A DNA stretch of 64,000 nucleotides, taken from Corydoras sp. C115 (lineage: Eukaryota > Chordata > Actinopteri > Siluriformes > Callichthyidae). Location of the stretch: the NCBI GenBank assembly GCA_019802505.1, contig JAFMOC010000159.1, forward strand, positions 2,121,001 to 2,185,000, in the 5' to 3' direction. Of this stretch, positions 55,996-64,000 are shown piece by piece. Positions within the stretch are counted from its first letter, which is position 1, and the number at the start of each line of letters is the position of its first letter. The notes beneath the pieces were generated by a model. It was given only the letters and a program-made list of their open reading frames with translations, did no database searches and was not told the DNA's origin. The position numbers were made by a program, and so were the translations under genes.

Positions 55996-56250
55996 TTGAA
56001 CTTCACTGTGATGGCATGGGCATCAAACCAGTTATTGGTGCTCCTGGTGGCATGGGCAGGGGCTAGGTCCTGCTGGAAGAAAATTTGCATCTCCATACAG
56101 ATCCTCAGCAAAATGAATCATGAAGTCCTCTAAAACATTCTGGTATATTGTTGCAGTGAACTTCTAAAAACTTCTAAAAACAGAACTGCTAAAACGGACA
56201 CCTGCACAGGACATTGCACCCCAAATCATGACTCACTGTGGATATTGCAC
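55996..56250 (-). mobile_element. Tc1-like transposase fragment
   Basis: Minus strand reads 'MQIFFQQDLAPAHATRSTNN' and 'WFDAHAITV' (56095-56010), the second catalytic Asp block of a Tc1-like family. The upstream block is partly readable to 56250. It is not part of the complete Tc1 that follows. Confidence 0.65.
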
Positions 56251-56384
56251 TCTGGACTTTAAGCAGGTTGAATTCTCCTTCTCACCTCTATTGTTTAGTA
56301 GATGTTTAGTGTGTCACTTTGTTTAAGTTTAAACTCTGTTTAAAACATTCATGCTACGCAAAATTTTGGCTGATTATATATATA

Positions 56385-58009
56385 CAGTGGATATAAAAAG
56401 TCTACACACCCCTTTTCAAATGCCATGTTTTTGTGATGTAAAAAATTACATTAAGACAAATAATTTCACAACTTTTTCCACCTTTAATGTGACCTATAAC
56501 CTGTACAATGCAATTGAAAAACAAACAGAAACCTTTCAGGGAGGTGATGTAAAAATAAACAACTGAGATAATGTGGTTGCATAAGTGTGCACACCCTTTT
56601 ATAACTGGGGGTGTGGCTGTGTTCAGATTTAACCAATTACATTCAAACTCATGTTAAATTGGAGTCAGCACACACCTGTCACCAATTAAAGTGCCTCTGA
56701 TCAACCCCAAATAAAGTTCAGCTGTTCTAGTAGGCTTGTCCTGACATTTTTGTAGCCACATCTTCCAGCACAAGCCATGGTCTGCAAAGAACTGCCAGAG
56801 CATCAGAGGGATCTCATTATTCAAATATATCAGTCAGGTGAAGGCTACAAAAGAATTTCCAAGTCATTAAATATACCATGGAACACAGTGAAGACTGTCA
56901 TTATCAAGTGGAGAAAACATGGCACAACAGTGACATTACCAAGAACAGGACGTCCGTCCAAAATAGATGATAAGACAAGAAGAAAACTGGTCAGGGAGGC
57001 TGCCAAGAGGCCGACAGCAACACTGAAGGAGCTGCAAGAATTTCTGGCAAGTACTGGCTGTGCAGTACATGTGACAACAATCTCCCGTCTTCTTCATATG
57101 TCTGGGCTATGGGGTAGGGTGGCAAGACGGAAGCCTTATCTTTCAAAGAAAAACATCCAAGCCCGGCTTAATTTTGCAAAAAGACATCTGAAATCTCCCA
57201 AACGCATGTGGGAAAATGTGTTATGGTCTGATGAAACCAAGGTTGAACTTTTTTGACATAATACCAAAAGGTATATTTGGCGCAAAAACAACACTGCTCA
57301 TCACCAAAAGAACACCATACCTACAGTGAAGCATGGTGGTGGCAGCATCATGCTTTGGGGCTGTTTTTCTTCAGCTGGAACTGGGGCCTTAACCAGGGTG
57401 GACGGAATTATGAACAGTTCCAAATACCAGTCAGTGTTGGCACAAAACCTTTGGCCTTCTGTTAGAAAGTTGAAGATGAAGAGGAACTTCATCTTTCAGC
57501 ACAACAATGACCCAAAGCACACATCTAAATCAACAAAAGAATGGCTTCACCGGAATAAGATTAAGGCTTTGGAATAGCCCAGCCAGAGTCCAGACCTGAA
57601 TTCCATCGAACATCTGTGGGGTGATCTGAAGAGGGCTGTGCACAGGAGCTGCCCTCGCAATCTGTCAGATTTGCAGCGGTTTTGCAAAGAAGAGTGGGCA
57701 AATATTGCCACATCAAGATGTTCCACACTGATAGGCTCCTACCCAAAAAGACTGAGTGCTGTAATAAAAGCCAAAGGTGCTGCAACAAAGTATTAGTTTA
57801 AGGGTGTGCATATTTATGCAACCAGGTTATTTTAAGTTTTTTATTTTATATTTTTCCGCTGTAAAGGTTTCTGTTTGTTTTTCAATTGCATTGTACAGGT
57901 TATAGATCACATTAAATGTGGAAAAAGTTGTGAAATTATTTGTCTTCCTGTCATTTTTTTACACCACAAAAACATGGCATTTCAACAGGGGTGTGTAGAC
58001 TTTTTATAT

Positions 58010-58012
<3 letters not shown>
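56385..58012 (+). mobile_element. Tc1-like transposon, full length
   Basis: Left end 'cagtggatataaaaagtcta' then 'cacacccc' and right end 'ggggtgtgtagactttttat' then 'atcca' are inverted repeats next to TA. 1628 bp, the usual size. An (AT)n array follows at once (58013-58073). Confidence 0.92.
56777..57796 (+). pseudogene. Tc1-like transposase, one frame with two stops and catalytic Asp-to-Asn
   Basis: ATG at 56777 to TAG at 57794, 339 codons, the usual length, without frameshift. Only two in-frame stops break it: TGA at 57254 and TAG at 57575. Domains: paired-like helix-turn-helix 'GEGYKRISKSLNIPWNTVKT', the GRPR-like linker 'RTGRPSKID', 'ENVLWSDETKVELF' (first Asp), 'FIFQHNNDPKHTSKS' where the usual QQDND has Asn in place of the catalytic Asp, and 'SPDLNSIEHLW' (Glu), 34 residues on. 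It is a young but dead copy. Confidence 0.92.

Positions 58013-58073
<61 letters not shown>
58013..58073. repeat. (AT)n microsatellite
   Basis: About 30 AT dinucleotides beginning at the right TA of the Tc1 element. Confidence 0.95.
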
Positions 58074-58075
<2 letters not shown>

Positions 58076-58094
58076 TTTTTTTCCCTCCATTACT

Positions 58095-58245
58095 CCACCA
58101 TTTTCTTTCTAGGCTATATTATAAGTTATTCAGGAGTGATTATAGATGACACGGAGAGGTGAAGACCATTCTACAGTTGCCCAATCCACCAAGTATTAAA
58201 AATGTTCGGTGGTTTGCCAACTTTTAGCGACAGTTGTTCTAAGGA
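58095..58245 (+). pseudogene. Gypsy RT fragment
   Basis: Reads 'FFLGYIISYSGVIIDD' then, with a shift, 'NVRWFANF'-like text ('aatgttcggtggtttgccaa'). This matches the block after the YLDD box in gypsy RT ('FLGYIVSAKGLQMDPSK' at 38820). Short and isolated. Confidence 0.6.
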
Positions 58246-58344
58246 CATTTTCCAAATGGTGTTTCTAACGTGTTTGGGATTCTGAAGATTTTTACAAGTA
58301 TTAACAGACTTTCACATATCATTTAACAGGTGTGGAGCTAATTT

Positions 58345-58803
58345 ATAATAACCCGGCAAACATCATCACGATCGCTTCGCTCTGTAAATTCAAACCGCTT
58401 CCTCCTCCCCAGAACTAAGCTCAGCACCATGGGTGATAGAGCCTTTTGTATTGCCGCACCACGCTTGTGGAATGCTCTACCTGACCAGCTGAGAGCTCCT
58501 CAGGAAATAGAAAGTTTTAAAAAAGGACTTAAAACTTTTCTTTTTGGAAGAACTTACCATGGGCTGCAAATTCTTAATTGATTGTTGCTTTTATAGTGTT
58601 TTTATCTGCTTTTTAGAAGAACTGATCATTTTAATTGATTGTTGCTTTTATAGTGTTGTTATCTGCTTTTTTTAGAAGAATTTACTATTCTTAACTTTTT
58701 GCTTTTATAGGTTGTTAGTTGTTATATGTTGTAGCACTTTGAGATTTGTCATCAAATGTAAAGTGCACTACAAATAAAATTTATTATTATTATTATTATT
58801 ATA
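58345..58803 (+). mobile_element. Rex1-like LINE 3' end
   Basis: ORF2 C-terminus 'DRAFCIAAPRLWNALPDQLR' and 'EIESFKKGLKTFLFGRTY' (58436-58560), then a 3' UTR with an internal repeat and the end 'gcactacaaataaaatttat' followed by (att)n. Confidence 0.8.
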
Positions 58804-59010
58804 ATTTTGTAATATTGGGTGTTATCCAGGTTTCTACCCTGGGCCAAAATGATCCTGAAATATTTATGCCACTTGATATATTTCATTGCAAATCATCCTT
58901 AGTTTTCAAACTTCCTTGCACCCTGGTGCTCCACAACATCAGACTTTCCTGTCAATGATGCCTGGATCCAATTAAGTAAGGAAGTTTGGTGACAAACCCA
59001 CCAAAGAATA

Positions 59011-59158
59011 ATAAGATATAATCCCTGTCTTCTCTCTCAGTAATAGAGTTTATTACTCTTCACACAAAACCTCTGCTTTCTAAAGGGACCTTGCTCTATT
59101 GGTACCCATCAATATTTTATAAACAAATCAATAAATTTGCTTATCTTGACTTACCCAG
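59011..59158. repeat. 148-bp direct repeat, left copy
   Basis: Starts 'ataagatataatccctgtct' and ends 'cttatcttgacttacccag' right at the LTR start. An identical copy lies at 61177-61324. Confidence 0.97.
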
Positions 59159-59629
59159 TGTCAGCACTTCCTCTCCTCCCTCCTCTCTCCCGCCTGAGGG
59201 CGCTCGGCCCTCTTTGCCGGAATTCTAAGCACAGCTGTGGCGGGTTTCAGGTCATTAGCGACCCTATATAGTCGCTGTGGCACTATGCCACGGTGTGTTG
59301 GTTTATCGTGTGTACGTGCGAGTTATTGTCTATTCTTCTGTTCTAGCGCTGAAGTCCTCCTGCCTTTGCCTTGTCCTGATAAGGAGCCCGGACTGTATTG
59401 TCTTGGACGAGCCTGAGCGCTTTGCGACACTTTTGTTTGGTTTTCGGCAGCATCGCTTTGCGGCTGCGTTTTTGGTTTCTCTTTTGCGACAGCCCTCAGT
59501 TTTGTTTTGTGCAGCACCGCTTTGCGGCTTCGTTTTATGTTTTACAGTGTGAGCTGTAATAAACTGTTGCTGGACCCTTTTGCACGCTAAACCCGTTTGT
59601 TGAGTTCTTTGTTGGTTCGCGTGCTGACA
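59159..59629 (+). repeat. 5' LTR of gypsy C with promoter elements
   Basis: 471 bp, TGTCAGCAC...GTGCTGACA ends. A TATA box 'tatata' lies at 59265-59270, a predicted RNA start at 59295, and a poly(A) signal 'aataaa' near 59559-59564. The order U3, R, U5 is intact. Confidence 0.9.
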
Positions 59630-59630
59630 G

Positions 59631-59640
59631 AAACTAACAC
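59631..59640 (+). promoter_or_regulatory. Candidate self-priming PBS of gypsy C
   Basis: 'aaactaacac', one base past the LTR, pairs over all 10 positions (one G-U) with 'gtgttggttt' at 59295-59304, which lies 30 nt after the TATA box. No tRNA-like PBS is evident. The family rule (Tf1/sushi) is that the RNA 5' end primes reverse transcription. Confidence 0.65.
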
Positions 59641-59654
59641 CACACACAAACAAG

Positions 59655-60878
59655 ATGGATCCTTCGGATTCGCCCGGACTCGACTCGTCTTCAGTGCTCC
59701 GCAAACAGGGCCGATTTCTTGGAGCGCTGCACCAAGATATTGTGCAGCTATCGGCCACTGTGGGCGCTATGGCGGACCGTCAGGATCGTTTAGAGCAAGC
59801 CAGATCCCGTGCTAGCCCGCGATGCTCTGAGCGGCTAACCACTCACGCAGAGTTTGGAGATGGGCGTAGTTCGAAGCCTTCACCGCTGCCTGTCGCGGAG
59901 CCCGAACGTTTCTCCGGTGACTCAGAGGTGTGTGAGACCTTTTTACTACAGATCTCTCTCTATCTGGCTAACCGCCCGCCCGCTGCAGAGGAGCAGAAGA
60001 TTTCCTTCGTGCTATCGCGCCTGTGCAGGCGTGCCGGTAGCTGGGGCACGGCGCTGTGGAACTCGCAAGCCGCGGAGGCGCGCGACTTCGACCTCTTTAT
60101 GGAGTTGTTTAAAAAGGGGCGTCCAGCAGGGGACCTCTTGCTGGAGTTACAGCAGGGGACGCGCTCTGCAACAGACTACGTGTTGGAGTTTCGCATGCTC
60201 GTGGCGCACGCAAACTGGAACGATGTGGCGCTTCTGACTGTGTTTCGTGCAGGGTTGCGAGCCGAAATCAAGGCCGAATTGGCGTGTCGGGATGCTCACA
60301 TGCCACTGGCCGACTTGATCGACGCAGCCATCCGCTATGACCAACTGCTCAGCGCACGCAGGAGGGAGCGCAACCGCGCTGCGCTTTTCCCTTCCTCGTC
60401 ATCCACTACAGAGGTTCCCATGCAGGTGGAGGCGATTCGTTTGTCCTCGAGCGAGCACACTCGGCGCCGACGGGCGGGACTGTGTTTGTATTGCGGAGGG
60501 AACGATCACCTGTTGGCCGCCTGCCCCACCTGTCCGGAAAACCGCGGAGGGGCTAGAAGCCCCAGTGGAAGCAAGACCTCGACCCCGGGTTCTCTCGCGG
60601 TAAGCACTGTAGTTATGACTAGAAGTAAACCTTGTGTTTTATCTGTCACATTATTGTTTGCGGGGTTTTGTCAACAAACTGTGGCACTAGTTGACTCGGG
60701 CTCAGAAGGAAATTTTTTGGACTGTCAAGCGGCACGTCGATGGGGCATGCCTACCGACGAACTCCAAGCCAAGGTCCGCGTCTGTTCCGCTGATGGGCGT
60801 CCCCTTCATCCGGGTTGTATCACCCTCGCCACGAAACCATTAACTATGCATTCAAGTCCACCCATGTGGAGAAATTAA
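59655..60878 (+). CDS. Gag and protease start of gypsy C
   Basis: An open frame of 407 codons. ATG at 59655 ('MDPSDSPGLDSSSVLRKQGR') follows the PBS by 14 nt. Capsid: 'CETFLLQISLYLANRPPAAE', 'FVLSRLCRRAGSWGTALWNS', 'RSATDYVLEFRMLVAHANWN'. About seven residues are missing in 'MELFKKGRPAGD' compared with gag at 37839. The zinc knuckle CLYCGGNDHLLAAC (C-X2-C-X4-H-X4-C, residues about 276-289) is intact. Protease starts at about residue 345 with the active-site 'VALVDSGSEGNF'. A frameshift near 60830 moves the end of protease ('YPVILGLPWLLRHDPVISW') into the frame ending at 61180. It is the best preserved gag in the window. Confidence 0.9.
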   Translation: MDPSDSPGLDSSSVLRKQGRFLGALHQDIVQLSATVGAMADRQDRLEQARSRASPRCSERLTTHAEFGDGRSSKPSPLPVAEPERFSGDSEVCETFLLQISLYLANRPPAAEEQKISFVLSRLCRRAGSWGTALWNSQAAEARDFDLFMELFKKGRPAGDLLLELQQGTRSATDYVLEFRMLVAHANWNDVALLTVFRAGLRAEIKAELACRDAHMPLADLIDAAIRYDQLLSARRRERNRAALFPSSSSTTEVPMQVEAIRLSSSEHTRRRRAGLCLYCGGNDHLLAACPTCPENRGGARSPSGSKTSTPGSLAVSTVVMTRSKPCVLSVTLLFAGFCQQTVALVDSGSEGNFLDCQAARRWGMPTDELQAKVRVCSADGRPLHPGCITLATKPLTMHSSPPMWRN

Positions 60879-61176
60879 CGTTTTTTCTCATTTCCTCCCC
60901 TGCATATCCTGTTATTCTAGGGTTACCTTGGCTGCTGCGGCATGACCCCGTTATCTCGTGGTCCGACCAGGAGATCATGCGTTGGTCATTTTGCAAGACG
61001 CACTGCATCGGGTACCCTAGACGGCAACTTCAAAGCCCTTCAGTGACTGTTACCCCTCTGCCTGAGGGGGTCCCTAGTGAGTACCAGGATGTAGCCCAGG
61101 TGTTCGGTTCAGCCTCACACGCGCCTTTACCACCGCATCGTGAGTATGACTGTGCGATCAACCTATTTACCTATTT

Positions 61177-61324
61177 ATAAGATATAATCCCTGTCTTCTC
61201 TCTCAGTAATAGAGTTTATTACTCTTCACACAAAACCTCTGCTTTCTAAAGGGACCTTGCTCTATTGGTACCCATCAATATTTTATAAACAAATCAATAA
61301 ATTTGCTTATCTTGACTTACCCAG
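61177..61324. repeat. 148-bp direct repeat, right copy
   Basis: Identical over its whole length to 59011-59158. It follows the broken gypsy RT at 61176 and continues into unrelated DNA ('acttacacttttttag'). Confidence 0.97.
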
Positions 61325-61589
61325 ACTTACACTTTTTTAGAAGAATGACTGCTAATTTAGCTCTTTGGGCATTGCATTATGACCTGGCCACTTTTCTCTC
61401 CATCAATTTCGCTAATATAACTCACAAGATATCCTGCATTCAACTGAAATTATCTTACAGACACATGTAATGGCAGTATTTTGGACATCAGGATGGTCAC
61501 TATCAAGTGACTAAGGTCCTCCTACCTAACTTACATAACATAAAAGCCAGACTATTGCCAAATTTCATGGCTTAAACACAGCCTAAGGC

Positions 61590-61795
61590 CTGCGACGCCA
61601 CTTGGCCGAAATTGCCCAGAATTCCCTCAGAAGTTCCAGCATGGCCCTCACTCCGTTCCAATGCGTCCTTGGGTTCCAACCTACCTTTTGCCCCCTGGGA
61701 TCCCACTCCTTCCAACGCTCCGGCGGTAGATGAATCGTTCCGGAAAAGCAAGGACGTTTGGGCAACGGTACACCAGCGGATCCCAGAGAGCAACC
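61590..61795 (+). pseudogene. Gypsy integrase C-terminal fragment
   Basis: 'ttggccgaaattgcccagaa' to 'cggtacaccagcggatccca' corresponds to 'LAEIAQNSL', 'LTPFQCVLGFQP' and 'VHQRI' of gypsy pol, with shifts. It could be the remains of the 3' half of element C or of another copy. Confidence 0.7.
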
Positions 61796-62810
61796 CTCTC
61801 TCTAAAAGATGTTATGGTCTATAGTGTCAAAGGCTGCACTAAGATCTAATAATACAAGGAAAGAGATTTGGTTATTGTCAGATGACATTAATAAGTCATT
61901 AATGACTTTAATTAAGGCTGTCTCAGTGCTATGGTGAGACCTAAAACCTGACTGAAAAACTTCTTGAACGTTATTAGCTAGAAGATGGCGATTAAGCTGG
62001 TTGAACACAATATTTTCTAGGATTTTAGAGAAAAAAGGGAGGTTTGATATTGGTCTATAGTTGGACAGTATTAGAGGATCTAAATTAGGTTTTTTAAGTA
62101 ATGGTTTACTGACGGCACACTTCAGATTTTTGCGTACATAGCCTATTTTAAGTGATGAAATTATACTGTTTCTAAAATGCTCTGTAATATTGGGTAGGAG
62201 GTCTTTAAGCAGGTTTGTAGGTATTGGGTCTAACAGACAGGATGTTTTCTTTGATTGTGTAATTCATGAGACAAGCTCTTTTTTAGATATGGGGTTAAAG
62301 GCACATGTTTGATCATTAAACCATGGAACGAGTCTTTTATCTTTCATCCTTTTTAGTTTAAGTGGAACTACACTGTCTAAGGTTGTAGAAAGCACGTGTT
62401 TAAGGTATTCATGACGCAACAGTAGAGGGAATGATTGTACGCTCCATATTATATTGTGGTTTAATGACTAGATCAATATCAATTTCTAAATCGTAGTTTA
62501 TCAAATAATGATCAGAGATGACCTCACTTAGTGGAGCAATAGTTAAATTATTAATGTTAATACCAAAACTAAGTCTAATGATTGCTTACAGCGATGTGTT
62601 TCACCAACCACACTTTGAGTTACGCCCATGGAATCGAGTATAGAGTCAAAGGCTAATTTAAATGTGTCTAGTGTGTTTTTAAAGTGAACATTGAAGTCAC
62701 CAACTATTAAGGCCTTGTCTGATGAGATTACTACGTTAGAAAGAAATTCACCAAATTCTTTAATAAACTCTGTATATGGGTTCTTTTCTTTAACATCACA
62801 TTAAAAATCA
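61796..62810 (-). mobile_element. Rex1/L2-like LINE fragment, inverted relative to 50690
   Basis: Minus strand, from the endonuclease ('ISDHYLINYDLEIDID', near 62510-62460) to RT ('NRHLLANNVQEVFQSGFRSH', 'FLVLLDLSAAFDTIDHN', 62008-61802). It is the same family as 50690-52776 and about 90% similar by eye in the RT. It ends at the first RT Asp block, with no 3' end. Confidence 0.85.
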
Positions 62811-62816
62811 GTGACT

Positions 62817-63024
62817 CGCTGTTAGAACGATAGCGTTTATACTGGGACATTTGCTCTCCTACCTATGGCTGTTTGACAGATCCACAGATAAATAAAGAAC
62901 ACGAATATAAATAAATGTTTCTTTCTAGGAATCTTTCTAGGAATGTAATTCCGGAACGCCTTCTTGTGCTGAGTTCGACCGAAACTCGTTTGCATGTTCT
63001 TCCCGTTGCTTGTTGCTTGGGTAT
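62817..63024. repeat. 208-bp direct repeat, copy 1
   Basis: From 'cgctgttagaacga' to 'gttgcttgttgcttggg'. It recurs at 63354-63558 with few changes. 'tctaggaatctttctaggaa' lies inside. Confidence 0.93.
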
Positions 63025-63233
63025 TAAATTTTTTTTCAAAACAATACATTTTTTTAATTTTTTTTTTGTTTTTGCAGAATAAAGTGGTTTATATAAAAGG
63101 TCAACCAGCTTTCTATTTTCTTTATGAATGTTTTTGTCATTTCTACGGAGCCCCTAAAGGGACATGAGCAAAAAAAAATATGGAGAGGAACATGAGCATG
63201 AGATTGGAGCACGAGATGAGTGGTTAATTTATT

Positions 63234-63317
63234 AAGTGGTGTGCATGACTTAGTAAGTCGTGCGCAGGAGATATTAAGTCGTGTGCACGAGTTAGTAAGT
63301 CCTGCGCACGAGATATT
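63234..63317. repeat. Four tandem 21-bp repeats
   Basis: Units start at 63234, 63255, 63276 and 63297, form 'aagtcgtgcgcacgagatatt'-like with alternating endings 'ttagt' and 'atatt'. They sit at the outer side of the fold-back arm. Confidence 0.9.
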
Positions 63318-63353
63318 ATGTGAATCATAATCTGACAATAAACAGACATGACG

Positions 63354-63558
63354 CGCTGTTAGAACGAGTGTTTATACTGGGACATTTGCTCTCCGACCTA
63401 TGGCTGTTTGACAGATCCACAGATAAATAAAGAACACGAATATAAATAAATGTTTCTTTCTAGGAATCTTTCTAGGAATGTAATTCCGGAACGCCTTCTT
63501 GTGCTGAGTTCGACTGAAACCCGTTTGCATGTTCTTCCCGTTGCTTGTTGCTTGGGAA
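63354..63558. repeat. 208-bp direct repeat, copy 2
   Basis: Second copy of 62817-63024, lying inside the fold-back structure 63234-64000. Confidence 0.93.
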
Positions 63559-64000
63559 TTTAATTTTACCCCACAAAACAGTTAGGCATTGGAGTTAAAT
63601 GTGGAGATAACAGTCTGATTTAATTGAATAACCCTATTTGAATTTTTTAGCCTTTAATCATGCGCTTTATTATGCCAACTTTTAGCGATCTAACACGAAA
63701 ATAATGTCTTATTTTGAAAGACAGTTCGCTGTATTTAATGAGATGAATTGTACATGTCTATGATGAGATGAACGTAACCAGTGTTCTTCCATAGCTACAC
63801 GTATGGAAAAATGGATGCTTTCTAAGAATCACGCATGCGCATGTGTACATGTGACTTTGTACCGCATTGTGAATGTTTTACATTCGAACCAAATCGGAAA
63901 TGTGAATCAATTGATTCCCTGAAGGTTCTTAGAAAACATCCGCGTCATGTCTGTTTATTGTCAGATTATGATTCACTTAATATCTCATGCGCACCACTTA

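Larger units (their letters stand above)
59159..61170 (+). mobile_element. Gypsy (Tf1/sushi-like) element C, 5' half
   Basis: A complete 5' LTR (59159-59629) is followed by a candidate self-priming site, gag-protease (59655-60878, continued to 61180 in another frame) and the first residues of RT ('REYDCAINL' at 61139-61165). Everything further downstream, including the 3' LTR, is missing. At 61177 a perfect copy of the left flank begins. Confidence 0.9.
63234..64000. mobile_element. Fold-back DNA element, runs off the window
   Basis: The stretch 63309-63354 ('gatattatgtgaatcataat', 'ctgacaataaacagacatga') is the reverse complement of 63941-63987, and the outer 'taagtggtgcgcatgagata' is seen again in reverse at the very end. 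The arms face each other over about 590 bp, so this is an inverted-repeat element with subterminal 21-bp repeats. Its right outer end lies beyond 64000. No open frame of note. Confidence 0.7.

Noticed and set aside
57875..58162. 95-codon frame with Ile-Tyr repeats
   Set aside because: It is the Tc1 end plus (AT)n, followed by a gypsy scrap.
63234..63317. CRISPR-like array
   Set aside because: The 21-bp units are back to back without spacers, in a vertebrate genome, and belong to a fold-back element.
1..64000. A new defence or metabolic gene system
   Set aside because: Every longer frame apart from ufm1 and the 249-codon frame at 52766-53515 belongs to a mobile element; nothing else supports a multi-gene system.

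Overview
The window is from a teleost fish genome, chosen on three grounds. It carries a spliced vertebrate gene, ufm1, with consensus splice sites. It is packed with fish repeat families: L2-type LINEs with the 'gtcatttagcagacgctttt' tail, Tc1-like transposons, chromovirus-type gypsy elements and a tRNA-derived SINE with Mermaid/DANA-like body. It has no operon-like gene packing. The exact species cannot be read from the sequence.

The only host gene I can support is ufm1 (ubiquitin-fold modifier 1), on the minus strand, in six exons between 28467 and 18229. All exon junctions have GT/AG sites and the phases join into one 94-codon frame. The start codon is split by intron 1, and the precursor has an 11-residue tail after the conserved Val-Gly instead of the two residues of the human protein. 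Its introns hold SINEs, a LINE, a hAT relic and Tc1 debris, plus non-repetitive stretches that look like candidate regulatory DNA.

Left of ufm1 (1-18228): a long L2 LINE (104-2556), a hAT relic with a SINE inside it, short tandem repeats, a second L2 with a SINE in it, two Tc1 elements back to back (9161-11993), an (AC)n array and a decayed gypsy element (12360-16200) broken by a SINE and a hAT piece. Right of ufm1 (28560-44940): a fold-back MITE, duplicated (AT)n units, two decayed LINEs, a Tc1 inside one of them, an RTE-like LINE, and an L1-clade element (34480-42419) with a gypsy element inside it. The last 2.1 kb of that gypsy/L1 composite is repeated directly downstream of its poly(A).

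From 44945 to the end: sparse DNA, a solo LTR, a small non-autonomous LTR element with intact 5-bp target duplication (48626-49713), a Rex1/L2-like LINE (50690-55995) split by a chimeric LTR element (52777-55185), a full-length Tc1 (56385-58012), a gypsy 5' half (59159-61170) followed by a perfect copy of its left flank, an inverted LINE piece, and a fold-back element running off the right end.

The most notable observations are the self-priming signature in two gypsy LTRs, the poly(A)-bounded gypsy/L1 duplication, the chimeric LTR element with an unrecognised 249-aa frame ending in decapeptide repeats, the 148-bp direct repeat around the gypsy 5' half, and the split start codon and long tail of ufm1.
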